64,000 nt of DNA from JAFGOG01 sp034429215 (lineage in GTDB: Bacteria; Chloroflexota; Anaerolineae; JAAYZQ01). The DNA lies in the NCBI GenBank assembly GCA_034429215.1, contig DAOUGI010000066.1, positions 99,483 to 163,482 of the forward strand. Reading direction: 5' to 3'. Every line of letters starts with the position of its first letter. Position 1 is the first letter of the stretch. A program made the position numbers and the translations under genes. This document shows positions 1-6,865 of the stretch, one piece after another. The notes beneath the pieces are model-generated. The model had not been told where the DNA came from. It did no database searches and saw only the letters and a program-made list of their open reading frames with translations.

Positions 1-2
1 TG

Positions 3-725
3 ACGATTGCTTATCAGGACGGCATGTGGGGTGAGCCGAGTGACTGGATCTACCTGGACGTCGCTCTGGGACAAGTGATAGCCGATCCGGCTGGTATCTT
101 GCACGCCGCTGCCTATGGTGAGAACAGCTCGCAGGGTGGGTTCGACCCTTATTTCAGAGACGCTTACTATCTGAGCTACGACGGCGCAAACTGGAGTGTG
201 CCGGTCAACCTGTCGTTCACCGATGGGGTGGCCGATTCAGTTGGTTTGGCCTTCGACGGGCAGGGCCGGCTGCATTTCCTGTGGTCCGATCCGGACAGCA
301 TCTATTCCTCAGAGTCGTTGCGGTCGGCGATCTGGGAGCGGGTCCGGCAGGGAGGGACCTGGACTCCCACCAATGTCGAAGTGACGGCCTACAACCCCGA
401 CCAAGCGATCAACAGCTTTTCCATGGCTGCCGACGTGAGCGGCACGCTGCACCTGGCCTGGAGTGAGGGCCTCATGGTGAATGGCGCGCACACCGACCTG
501 GACATCTACTACCAGGCCGGCGATGACCTGACTTGGGGGCCAGAAGAAGAGGTGTATACCTCAACCGTCGCCAGCCGCTACCCTTTCCTGGTGACGGGCG
601 GCAACGCCCCATTCCTGTCCTGGCAGGAGATCCCAGCCTATGGGCAAGAAGAGGTCTACTTTTCTTGTCAGGGTTGCCTCTATTCCGAGCCCTTTAGGGG
701 CTATCTGCCCCTACTTGTCCAGTAA
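3..725 (+). CDS. C-terminal part of a secreted beta-propeller (BNR/sialidase-like) protein, 5' truncated by the window
   Basis: The reading frame is open to the left edge, so the N-terminus lies outside the window; an internal ATG at 24 is not needed as a start. The visible 240 residues contain repeated short strands of the type RLHFLWSD, TLHLAWSEG and FLSWQE spaced about 60-70 residues apart, the pattern of BNR/sialidase-like propeller blades. No catalytic sialidase residues can be assigned. The protein ends in GYLPLLVQ, resembling the YLPL(V/I)x tail on many exported Chloroflexota proteins, so it is probably secreted or surface-exposed. Substrate unknown. It is followed by a 380-base gap and a new promoter, so it is not part of the suc operon. 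Confidence 0.6.
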   Translation, partial: TIAYQDGMWGEPSDWIYLDVALGQVIADPAGILHAAAYGENSSQGGFDPYFRDAYYLSYDGANWSVPVNLSFTDGVADSVGLAFDGQGRLHFLWSDPDSIYSSESLRSAIWERVRQGGTWTPTNVEVTAYNPDQAINSFSMAADVSGTLHLAWSEGLMVNGAHTDLDIYYQAGDDLTWGPEEEVYTSTVASRYPFLVTGGNAPFLSWQEIPAYGQEEVYFSCQGCLYSEPFRGYLPLLVQ

Positions 726-783
726 GGCCTGTTGGCCCGGCAGGTGGCCGGCGCAGAAAGAACGTCAGATCTAGCCACGGATT

Positions 784-812
784 TTGCCCCTGGCGGCGCA
801 GCATGGTATAAT
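784..812 (+). promoter_or_regulatory. Sigma70-type promoter for the suc-kor operon
   Basis: TTGCCC (784-789), a 17-base spacer and a perfect TATAAT (807-812). TGG precedes the -10, giving the extended form TGGTATAAT that recurs at other promoters in this window. The start site would be near 819. Confidence 0.65.
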
Positions 813-829
813 CTTGCCTACAATATCGG

Positions 830-848
830 TCCCCTGAAGGGGATCTTG
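830..848. repeat. TCCCC/GGGGA palindrome, copy 1
   Basis: TCCCCTGAAGGGGA is an inverted repeat followed by TCTTG. Related copies are at 984-1000 and 6351-6369, with looser tandem versions at 24792-24832. Confidence 0.5.
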
Positions 849-983
849 AAGAAACTAGATAGGCCAATAGCTTGACCTTCCAGGGTTCATCTTTGGTCCA
901 ACGGCAGAGTAGCTGTTTGATAGCAGATCCCGCGGACAACCCACAGTCGGATCTCGACGGAGCCAGCGGCATCGTTCGGCCTG

Positions 984-1000
984 TCCCCAAAAGGGGATCT
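984..1000. repeat. TCCCC/GGGGA palindrome, copy 2
   Basis: TCCCCAAAAGGGGATCT: the same arms and the same GGGGATCT flank as copy 1, with a different loop. Lies in the sucC leader. Confidence 0.45.
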
Positions 1001-1105
1001 ATGAATTCACCTAGGCCGGATGTCCGACTGGCTCTTTGTATTTCAACGGGGGACACGCGCAGTAGCCGGCTTGTTTTGCGGAACTGACGACCATAGGAGG
1101 AGCAG

Positions 1106-2245
1106 GTGAAGTTACACGAATACCAATCAAAGCGGCTGTTCGCTCAGTATGGTGTGCCGATCCCGCGTGGTGATGTGGCAACCACGCCGGATGAGGCGCG
1201 CGACATCGCAGCGCGACTGGGCGGGCGGGTGGTGATCAAATCCCAGGTGTTGGTCGGGGGCCGGGGCAAAGCCGGCGGCATCCGCCTGGCCAAGGATCCC
1301 AACGAGGCAGGGCGAGTGGCCGGCCAAATCCTGGGCATGAACATCAAAGGGCTGACCGTCAAGAAAGTGCTGATCGACGAAGCGGCCGATATCGCCACCG
1401 AGATCTACCTGGGCATCGTCATCGACCGCGGCAAGCGTCGACCGGTGGTGATGGCCTCGTCGGAGGGCGGTGTGGAGATCGAGGAGGTGGCCCGCACCAA
1501 GCCGGAGCGGATCGTCAAGATCGCGATCGACCCTTTCCTGGGCTTGCAGCAGTACCAGGGCCGGGAATTGGCGTTCGGTATTGGGCTGCCAAAGGACCTG
1601 GCGCGCGATTTCTGCAAGATCACCGAAGGGCTGTACAACGCCTTTGTCGGCTGCGATGCCTCGCTGGCCGAGATCAACCCGCTGGTAGTGACGGGCGGCG
1701 GCAAGCTGCTGGCGGTCGACGGCAAGATCCTGCTCGACGACAATGCCCTGTTCCGCCATTTTGAGCTGGCCGAGATGCGCGACGCCGACGAAGAAACGCC
1801 GGAAGAGCAGGAGGCCCGCCGCCATGGCCTGAGCTACGTCAAGCTGGATGGCGAAATCGGCTGCATGGTCAACGGTGCCGGGCTGGCCATGGCCACCATG
1901 GACATCACCAAGCTGTACGGCGGTGAGCCGGCCAACTTTCTGGACATCGGCGGTGGGGCCCAGTCTGACAAGGTGGCCGCCGCGCTGCGCATCATCCTGT
2001 CCGATCCGAATGTAAAGGCGGTGCTGTTCAATATCTTTGGGGGCATTACCCGTTGCGACGAGGTGGCCAAAGGTATCCTGGAGGCGCTGCGTGAGGTGCC
2101 GACGGCCGTGCCGATGGTCGCCCGGCTGGTAGGGACTAACGAAGAAGAGGGCCGGGCGCTGCTGGCCAGCGCCAACATGATCACGGCCGCTACGCTGGCC
2201 GAGGCCGCGCAAAAGGCCGTCCGGGCAGCGCGGAGGGAGTCGTAG
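1106..2245 (+). CDS. sucC: Succinyl-CoA ligase (ADP-forming) subunit beta
   Basis: Catalyses, with SucD, succinyl-CoA + NDP + Pi to succinate + NTP + CoA. The 379 residues match the family length (about 390). The N-terminal ATP-grasp domain starts [20 protein letters not shown] and contains the [12 protein letters not shown] nucleotide-binding loop; the C-terminal CoA-ligase domain carries [10 protein letters not shown] and [14 protein letters not shown], the phosphate and CoA interface. The start is GTG, chosen because an AGGAGG lies at 1095-1100, five bases upstream, and the protein begins exactly where homologues do. It is first in an operon with sucD two bases downstream and kor genes after it, placing it directly after 2-oxoglutarate oxidation. 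Nucleotide preference (ADP or GDP) cannot be read from the sequence. Confidence 0.97.
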   Translation: MKLHEYQSKRLFAQYGVPIPRGDVATTPDEARDIAARLGGRVVIKSQVLVGGRGKAGGIRLAKDPNEAGRVAGQILGMNIKGLTVKKVLIDEAADIATEIYLGIVIDRGKRRPVVMASSEGGVEIEEVARTKPERIVKIAIDPFLGLQQYQGRELAFGIGLPKDLARDFCKITEGLYNAFVGCDASLAEINPLVVTGGGKLLAVDGKILLDDNALFRHFELAEMRDADEETPEEQEARRHGLSYVKLDGEIGCMVNGAGLAMATMDITKLYGGEPANFLDIGGGAQSDKVAAALRIILSDPNVKAVLFNIFGGITRCDEVAKGILEALREVPTAVPMVARLVGTNEEEGRALLASANMITAATLAEAAQKAVRAARRES

Positions 2246-2247
2246 AC

Positions 2248-3117
2248 ATGAGCATCCTGGTCAACAAAGACACGCGGTTGGTAGTACAGGGCATCACCGG
2301 CCGGGAGGGTGAGTTTCACACCCGGCAGATGATCGAATATGGGACGAACGTCGTGGCCGGCACCTCTCCCGGCAAGGGAGGAGGGTGGGCCGTTGGGATA
2401 CCGGTCTTTGACACGGTGCGTGAGGCGGTCGAAGCCACCGGCGCAAATACGTCCATCATCTATGTCCCGGCCCGCTTTGCCACCGATGCCGTCCTGGAGG
2501 CAGCCGACGCCGGCATCAAGCTGGTGGTGTGCATCACCGAGGGCATCCCGGTGCTGGACATGATCCGGGTGCGGGCTTATCTGGACCATGTGGATGCTCG
2601 CCTGGTCGGGCCAAACTGCCCGGGGGTCATTACCCCCGGCGAGGCCAAGGTGGGCATCATGCCCGGCCATATCCACGTGGCGGGGCCGGTCGGCGTGGTG
2701 TCTCGCAGTGGCACGCTGACCTACGAGGTAGTTCATGCGCTGACGCAAAGAAAGCTCGGCCAGTCGACGGCCATCGGCATCGGCGGCGATCCGATCATCG
2801 GCACCGGTTTTCTCGATGTTCTGGCCCTATTCGAGAATGACCCACGTACCGAGCAGGTGGTGTTGATTGGCGAGATCGGCGGCAGCGACGAGGAGCGAGC
2901 GGCGCAGTTCATCGCCCACCACATGTCCAAGCCTGTAACCGCCTTTATCGCCGGTCAGACGGCGCCGCCCGGCAAGCGGATGGGCCACGCCGGGGCGATC
3001 ATTGAAGGCGGGGAGGGAACGGCTGCCGAAAAGATCGCTGCCTTCAAGGCCGTGGGGGTGCAGGTAGCCAGCCATCCGGCCGAGATTGCCGACCTGGTGG
3101 CCCAGCGGGCAAGATAG
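2248..3117 (+). CDS. sucD: Succinyl-CoA ligase (ADP-forming) subunit alpha
   Basis: CoA-binding and phosphohistidine subunit of succinyl-CoA synthetase. At 289 residues it equals the E. coli subunit length. The N-terminal Rossmann CoA-binding domain shows [32 protein letters not shown] and SRSGTLTYE form the middle; the active-site histidine is His247 in MGHAGAI, followed by the phosphate-binding [14 protein letters not shown] follows sucC by two bases, so the two subunits should be translationally coupled. The product feeds from or to the KorABCD complex encoded immediately downstream. Confidence 0.97.
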   Translation: MSILVNKDTRLVVQGITGREGEFHTRQMIEYGTNVVAGTSPGKGGGWAVGIPVFDTVREAVEATGANTSIIYVPARFATDAVLEAADAGIKLVVCITEGIPVLDMIRVRAYLDHVDARLVGPNCPGVITPGEAKVGIMPGHIHVAGPVGVVSRSGTLTYEVVHALTQRKLGQSTAIGIGGDPIIGTGFLDVLALFENDPRTEQVVLIGEIGGSDEERAAQFIAHHMSKPVTAFIAGQTAPPGKRMGHAGAIIEGGEGTAAEKIAAFKAVGVQVASHPAEIADLVAQRAR

Positions 3118-3144
3118 AGGCAGTCGGCGTCTGCCTGCCTGTAA

Positions 3145-3166
3145 GGGCGACCCCGTGTGGTCGCCC
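3145..3166. repeat. GGGCG-type palindrome between sucD and korD
   Basis: GGGCGACC, a six-base loop, GGTCGCCC: an 8-bp perfect stem preceded by GTAA. Related copies are at 17417-17436 and 23498-23516. There is no T-tract, so it is read as a dispersed repeat, not a terminator, although it may modulate the suc/kor message. Confidence 0.5.
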
Positions 3167-3204
3167 AGACGGCGCAGTTGCCGCTGTTCCGGCGAGGAGG
3201 ATCT

Positions 3205-3504
3205 ATGACCTATTGGCGACAGCCTTTGGATCGGGATCGGGTTCAGGTACCCTGTGGCGTTATCCACATCATCGAGGAACGGTGCAAAGGGTGCGGTTTC
3301 TGCGTCGAGTTCTGCCCACAAAACGTGTTGGTGATGTCCAAAGAGACGAATAGTAAGGGCTATCACCCTCCTCAGATCATCGACGACTCGTACTGCGTCG
3401 ACTGTGGGCTGTGTGCTTTGCTCTGCCCCGACTTTGCCATCTACGTGGAAGATGCCGGTGCGCGCACACCGGACAAGATCGTACCAATCCACAGAGAGAG
3501 GTGA
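3205..3504 (+). CDS. korD: 2-oxoacid:ferredoxin oxidoreductase delta subunit (2x[4Fe-4S] ferredoxin)
   Basis: A 99-residue dicluster ferredoxin with CKGCGFCVEFCP and CVDCGLCALLCP, the usual delta subunit that wires the thiamine-dependent catalytic core to external ferredoxin. ATG 3205 is chosen over an upstream GTG at 3157 because GAGGAGG lies at 3194-3200 and the protein then starts like other KorD proteins. korA follows within five bases. Which 2-oxoacid is used cannot be read from this subunit, but the neighbouring sucCD argues for 2-oxoglutarate. Confidence 0.9.
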   Translation: MTYWRQPLDRDRVQVPCGVIHIIEERCKGCGFCVEFCPQNVLVMSKETNSKGYHPPQIIDDSYCVDCGLCALLCPDFAIYVEDAGARTPDKIVPIHRER

Positions 3505-3508
3505 AGCA

Positions 3509-4765
3509 ATGCCATCATCACCTTCGATGACAAGCGAGCGTCGAGGCCTGTTGACCGGCGAGCACTTTATGTTGGGCGATCACGCCTGTGCCGAGGGGGC
3601 GATCGTGGCCGGCTGTCGCTTCTTTGCCGGCTATCCGATCACCCCTGCCACCGAGATCGCCGAACGGATGTCGGTGCGCATGCCGCAGATGGGTGGGGTC
3701 TATATCCAGATGGAGGACGAGCTGGCCTCGATGAACGCCATTCTGGGTGCGTCGTGGGCCGGGATCAAGTCGATGACCGCCACCAGCGGACCGGGCTTTT
3801 CGCTGATGATGGAGAACCTGGGCCTTGGCATCATGCTGGAGACGCCCTGCGTTCTGGTCAACGTCCAGCGTGGTGGGCCGTCCACCGGCCTGCCGACCCT
3901 GGTCGGTCAGCAGGACATGATGCAGGCCCGCTGGGGCTCCCACGGCGATTACGAGATCATCGCCCTGTCGCCCAGCTCACCCCAGGAGTTCCTTGACCTG
4001 ACTATCCGCGCTTTCAACCTGTCTGAAAAGCTTCGCACCCCGGTGCTGGTCATGGCCGATGCTGAGGTGGGCCACATGACAGAGAAGGTGGTCATCCTCC
4101 CCCCCGAGGCGGTCGAGATCGCCACCCGCCCTCATGTGCGCAAGGGCGACGTTGAGCCGGACCGGTTTCGCATTTACCGCGACAGCGGGTCTGGGGAAGA
4201 CGGCTTTGTCTCGCCGATGGTCGCTGCCGGTGAAGGATACCGCATCCACGTCACCGGCCTGACCCACGACGAGCGAGGCTACCCGGTGATGAATGCCAAG
4301 GCTCAGGAGTGGAACGTGACCCGGTTGGTTGACAAGATCCGCACCCACCGCGGCGAGATCATCCAGTTTGAGGAGCGGGACACTGACGATGCGGAGGTAG
4401 TAGTGGTGTCGTATGGCATATCGGCCCGGACGTCGTTGTGGCCCATTGAACAGGCGCGGCGGGAGGGGATCCGGGTGGGCTACCTGCGGCTGATCACCGT
4501 CTGGCCCTTCCCCGACGAGGTGATCGGACGGCTGGCCAAAGGCATCCGGGCGTTCGTGGTGCCCGAAATCAACCTGGGGCAGATCTCCCGCGAGGTCGAG
4601 CGGTGTGCTGCCGGCCGGGCCCTGGTGCTTGGCGCTAACCGGGCCGGAGGTGATATCCTGGAGCCGCACCATGTGCTGAACGTTATTCGCCAGGCAGCCG
4701 GCCGGCCCACTGTCGCAGTCCGCGCGGCGAAGGGCTCGCCCGGCAGCGAGGGAATGGAGGAATAG
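3509..4765 (+). CDS. korA: 2-oxoacid (probably 2-oxoglutarate):ferredoxin oxidoreductase subunit alpha
   Basis: 418 residues. The N-terminal pyrimidine-binding domain of the thiamine enzyme is recognisable from GCRFFAGYPITPATEIAE (about residues 35-52), the ATSGPGFSLMMENLGL helix and NVQRGGPSTGLPT; the C-terminal part is the transketolase-C-like domain with VVVVSYGISAR. The open frame extends upstream into korD, but ATG 3509 sits behind AGAGAGG and gives the normal N-terminus. With the beta-gamma fusion downstream it forms the core that oxidises 2-oxoglutarate + CoA to succinyl-CoA and CO2 with two reduced ferredoxins. The sucCD context favours Kor over related Vor/Por enzymes. Confidence 0.9.
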   Translation: MPSSPSMTSERRGLLTGEHFMLGDHACAEGAIVAGCRFFAGYPITPATEIAERMSVRMPQMGGVYIQMEDELASMNAILGASWAGIKSMTATSGPGFSLMMENLGLGIMLETPCVLVNVQRGGPSTGLPTLVGQQDMMQARWGSHGDYEIIALSPSSPQEFLDLTIRAFNLSEKLRTPVLVMADAEVGHMTEKVVILPPEAVEIATRPHVRKGDVEPDRFRIYRDSGSGEDGFVSPMVAAGEGYRIHVTGLTHDERGYPVMNAKAQEWNVTRLVDKIRTHRGEIIQFEERDTDDAEVVVVSYGISARTSLWPIEQARREGIRVGYLRLITVWPFPDEVIGRLAKGIRAFVVPEINLGQISREVERCAAGRALVLGANRAGGDILEPHHVLNVIRQAAGRPTVAVRAAKGSPGSEGMEE

Positions 4766-4768
4766 GCG

Positions 4769-6394
4769 ATGCCAGACGAGGGAATGGCGTCATCAGAGGG
4801 GATGGCTCGCAGCGAGCGGTTGAAACTGATGGGCTATGAACCGCCAGACGAGAGCGACTGGGTGACCGGCCTGCACCCCATGGACGAGCTGCTGCGTGGG
4901 GAGCGGTTGCCTCACATCTGGTGCCAGGGCTGCGGGCTGGGCACGGCCTTGACTACCTTCATCGGTGCTTTGCAGTGGTTGGAAAAGAACAAGGGCTGGG
5001 ACCTGGACAAGGTCGCGGTGGTGTCGGGCATCGGCTGCACCGGGCGCATCGCCGGCTACGTCCGGCTCGACTCGTTTCACACCACCCACGGGCGGGCTCT
5101 CCCCTTTGCCACCGGCCTCAAGCTCGCCAATCCGGAGCTCAAGGTGATCGTCATCTCGGGCGACGGCGACATTGCCGGCATCGGCGGCAACCATTTCATC
5201 CACGCTGCCCGGCGCAACCTGGAGCTGGCGCTAATCTGTGTCAATAACTTTAACTATGGCATGACCGGAGGTCAGGTCGGCCCAACCACACCGCACGAGA
5301 GCCACTTGGTGACGGCCCAGTATGGCAATTTCGAGTATCCCTTTAACCTGCCATACCTGGCCGCTGCCAGCGGCGCTTCGTTCGTGGCCCGCTGGACGGT
5401 ATTGCACGCCCGCCGGCTGGAATGGACCCTGCGTGAGGCGCTGGTTCATCCTGGGTTTAGCTTTGTCGAGGTCATCGCCCCCTGCTCCACCGCCTACGCC
5501 CGCTGGAACCCGGAAGGCAAAGGGCTAGATCCGGAGGGTCTGGGGCGGCGCGGCTTGGAGACGCTCAAGTTTTACCAGAAGGTGGGCAAGATCGCCAGCG
5601 GCACCCATCCCAAGGATGCCCACGTCGCCTTTAATGAAAAAGGCGAGATCACCGAGATCGTCGAGGGCAAGTTTCTGGACGACGCCAAGCCTGACCTCCA
5701 GGCGGCGATCGACCAGCGGGCTGCCCAGGCTGAAAAATGGTGGCTGGCGGAGAAAAAGGCGTTGGACAACCGGCCTCAGGTGTCCAAGCGGACCGACCCC
5801 GTGCCTCGCACCGAGGTGCAGTTGGGTGGCTTTGGTGGGCAGGGCATCATCAGCGCCGGCCGGATCATCGGCCAGGCAGCGGCCTTGTACGACAAGCTGG
5901 AGGCATGCTTTACCCAGAGCTACGGCCCCGAGGCGCGCGGCGGTGCGGCCGGGTCGCAGGTCGTGGTCGCCGGCGATCCGATCCACCATCCGCACCTGAT
6001 CCAGCCGACCAGCATGATCATCATGTCCCAGGGTGCGTATGCCAAGTATGTGCCCGAGCTGGCGCCCGGCGGCGTGTTGGCAATCGACGACGGCCTGGTT
6101 GCGCTGCCCGCCGATCACCGCCAGGACATCACCACCTTTGGCTTGGCGGCCACCCACATCGCCGAGAAGTTGGGCACCAACCGCGCTGCTAACAGCGTCA
6201 TGCTTGGCTTCTGGACGGCGATCGCCGGTGTCGTCAGCCGAGAGGCGATGCGCCATTCCGTGGCCGAGTCGGTCCCCGGCAAGACGATGGACCTGAACCT
6301 GAAAGCATTCGATACCGGCTATGAGGAGGGCAAGCGGCAGTTGGCCGAATCCCCTGACGGGGATCTTTGTAAGAATGGAGAGCATCAGGCATGA
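4769..6394 (+). CDS. korB: Fused beta-gamma subunit of 2-oxoacid:ferredoxin oxidoreductase (KorB-KorC)
   Basis: 541 residues, joining two subunits that are usually separate. Residues about 45-290 are KorB: four likely cluster cysteines (WCQGCG, GIGCTGR, PCSTAYARW), the thiamine-pyrophosphate motif GDGDIAGIGGNHF near residue 131 and NNFNYGMTGGQ. After a charged linker, residues about 348-520 are the gamma domain, with LGGFGGQGIISAG and TQSYGPEARGGAAGSQVV. The gene starts three bases after korA, and its stop overlaps the next ATG. The last residues (SPDGDLCKNGEHQA) are partly encoded by a dispersed TCCCC/GGGGATCT repeat, so the C-terminal tail is probably not conserved. Function with KorA and KorD as above. 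Confidence 0.92.
   Translation: MPDEGMASSEGMARSERLKLMGYEPPDESDWVTGLHPMDELLRGERLPHIWCQGCGLGTALTTFIGALQWLEKNKGWDLDKVAVVSGIGCTGRIAGYVRLDSFHTTHGRALPFATGLKLANPELKVIVISGDGDIAGIGGNHFIHAARRNLELALICVNNFNYGMTGGQVGPTTPHESHLVTAQYGNFEYPFNLPYLAAASGASFVARWTVLHARRLEWTLREALVHPGFSFVEVIAPCSTAYARWNPEGKGLDPEGLGRRGLETLKFYQKVGKIASGTHPKDAHVAFNEKGEITEIVEGKFLDDAKPDLQAAIDQRAAQAEKWWLAEKKALDNRPQVSKRTDPVPRTEVQLGGFGGQGIISAGRIIGQAAALYDKLEACFTQSYGPEARGGAAGSQVVVAGDPIHHPHLIQPTSMIIMSQGAYAKYVPELAPGGVLAIDDGLVALPADHRQDITTFGLAATHIAEKLGTNRAANSVMLGFWTAIAGVVSREAMRHSVAESVPGKTMDLNLKAFDTGYEEGKRQLAESPDGDLCKNGEHQA
6351..6369. repeat. CCCC/GGGG palindrome inside the 3' end of the korBC gene
   Basis: CCCCTGACGGGGATCTTTG, matching the arms and the GGGGATCT flank of the two copies in the sucC leader. 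It is read in frame as SPDGDLC, close to the stop. Confidence 0.5.
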
Positions 6395-6855
6395 CGAGCG
6401 ACACACCACAACAGACAAGCCGGGTCGAGCAGGCCGTTGCTTGTTTCCAGGAGGGCTATAGCTGCTCCCAGGCGGTCCTGGCCACTTTTGCACCGCAGCT
6501 CGGCCTGGACCGGGATCTGGCGTTTAAAGTCTCGGGACCTTTTGGTGCAGGCATGGGCCGGATGGGAGAGACCTGTGGTGCGTTGACGGGCGCGTTCATG
6601 GTTATCGGATTATTGCACGGCAGGACGAAAGCCGAGGATCAAGAAACAAAGGAAAAGGCCTACGCACTCGTCGCCGAGCTGGCCGAACAGTTCAGGCAGC
6701 GCAATGGATCGTTCAAGTGTCGAGAGCTGCTCGGCTGCGATCTGGGCACGCCTGAGGGGCGACAGTTTGCCCAGGATCATGAGCTATCCGCGATCCGGTG
6801 TGTCAAGTTTGTCCGGGACGCAGCGGAGCTTGTCGAAAGCATGTTGGGCTCTTGA
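6391..6855 (+). CDS. C_GCAxxG_C_C family redox protein
   Basis: 154 residues with the family pattern: GYSCSQAVL near the N-terminus, GMGRMGETCGALTGA in the middle (GCAxxG-type signature, here CGALTG), then a C-terminal pair KCRELLGCD and IRCVKFV. These conserved cysteines suggest a metal or disulfide redox centre; the family is common beside ferredoxin-dependent enzymes of anaerobes, but its reaction is not known. The ATG overlaps the korBC stop (ATGA), so it is co-translated with the Kor complex, and the next gene is the HdrA/NfnB hybrid. A role as a small electron carrier or accessory of these enzymes is an inference from position only. Confidence 0.75.
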   Translation: MTSDTPQQTSRVEQAVACFQEGYSCSQAVLATFAPQLGLDRDLAFKVSGPFGAGMGRMGETCGALTGAFMVIGLLHGRTKAEDQETKEKAYALVAELAEQFRQRNGSFKCRELLGCDLGTPEGRQFAQDHELSAIRCVKFVRDAAELVESMLGS

Positions 6856-6865
6856 GGATCGAATC

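Larger units (their letters stand above)
726..1105 (+). other. Gap and long sucC leader
   Basis: No convincing gene. It holds a promoter (784-812), from which transcription would give a leader of about 285 bases before sucC, and two similar small palindromes (830-848 and 984-1000) of the form TCCCC-N-GGGGATCT. The stretch between them is rich in repeated GGATCT/AGATCC words that could pair with each other. A 71-codon open frame at 872-1087 has no ribosome binding site and no recognisable motif, so I do not call it. A structured leader or small RNA is possible but unproven. Confidence 0.4.

Noticed and set aside
24..725. ATG at 24 as the true start of the first gene
   Set aside because: The same frame is open to the window edge and a secreted protein would need a signal peptide that is not seen after position 24.
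872..1087. A tRNA-like or small protein gene in the sucC leader
   Set aside because: GGTCCAACGGCAGAGTAGC looks like a tRNA D-arm, but no anticodon stem, T-loop or acceptor pairing follows; the 71-codon frame has no ribosome binding site.
6704..6865. A longer N-terminus for the HdrA/NfnB hybrid
   Set aside because: The extra 54 codons overlap the C_GCAxxG_C_C gene in another frame; ATG 6866 has a GAGGA and gives the usual FAD-motif start.
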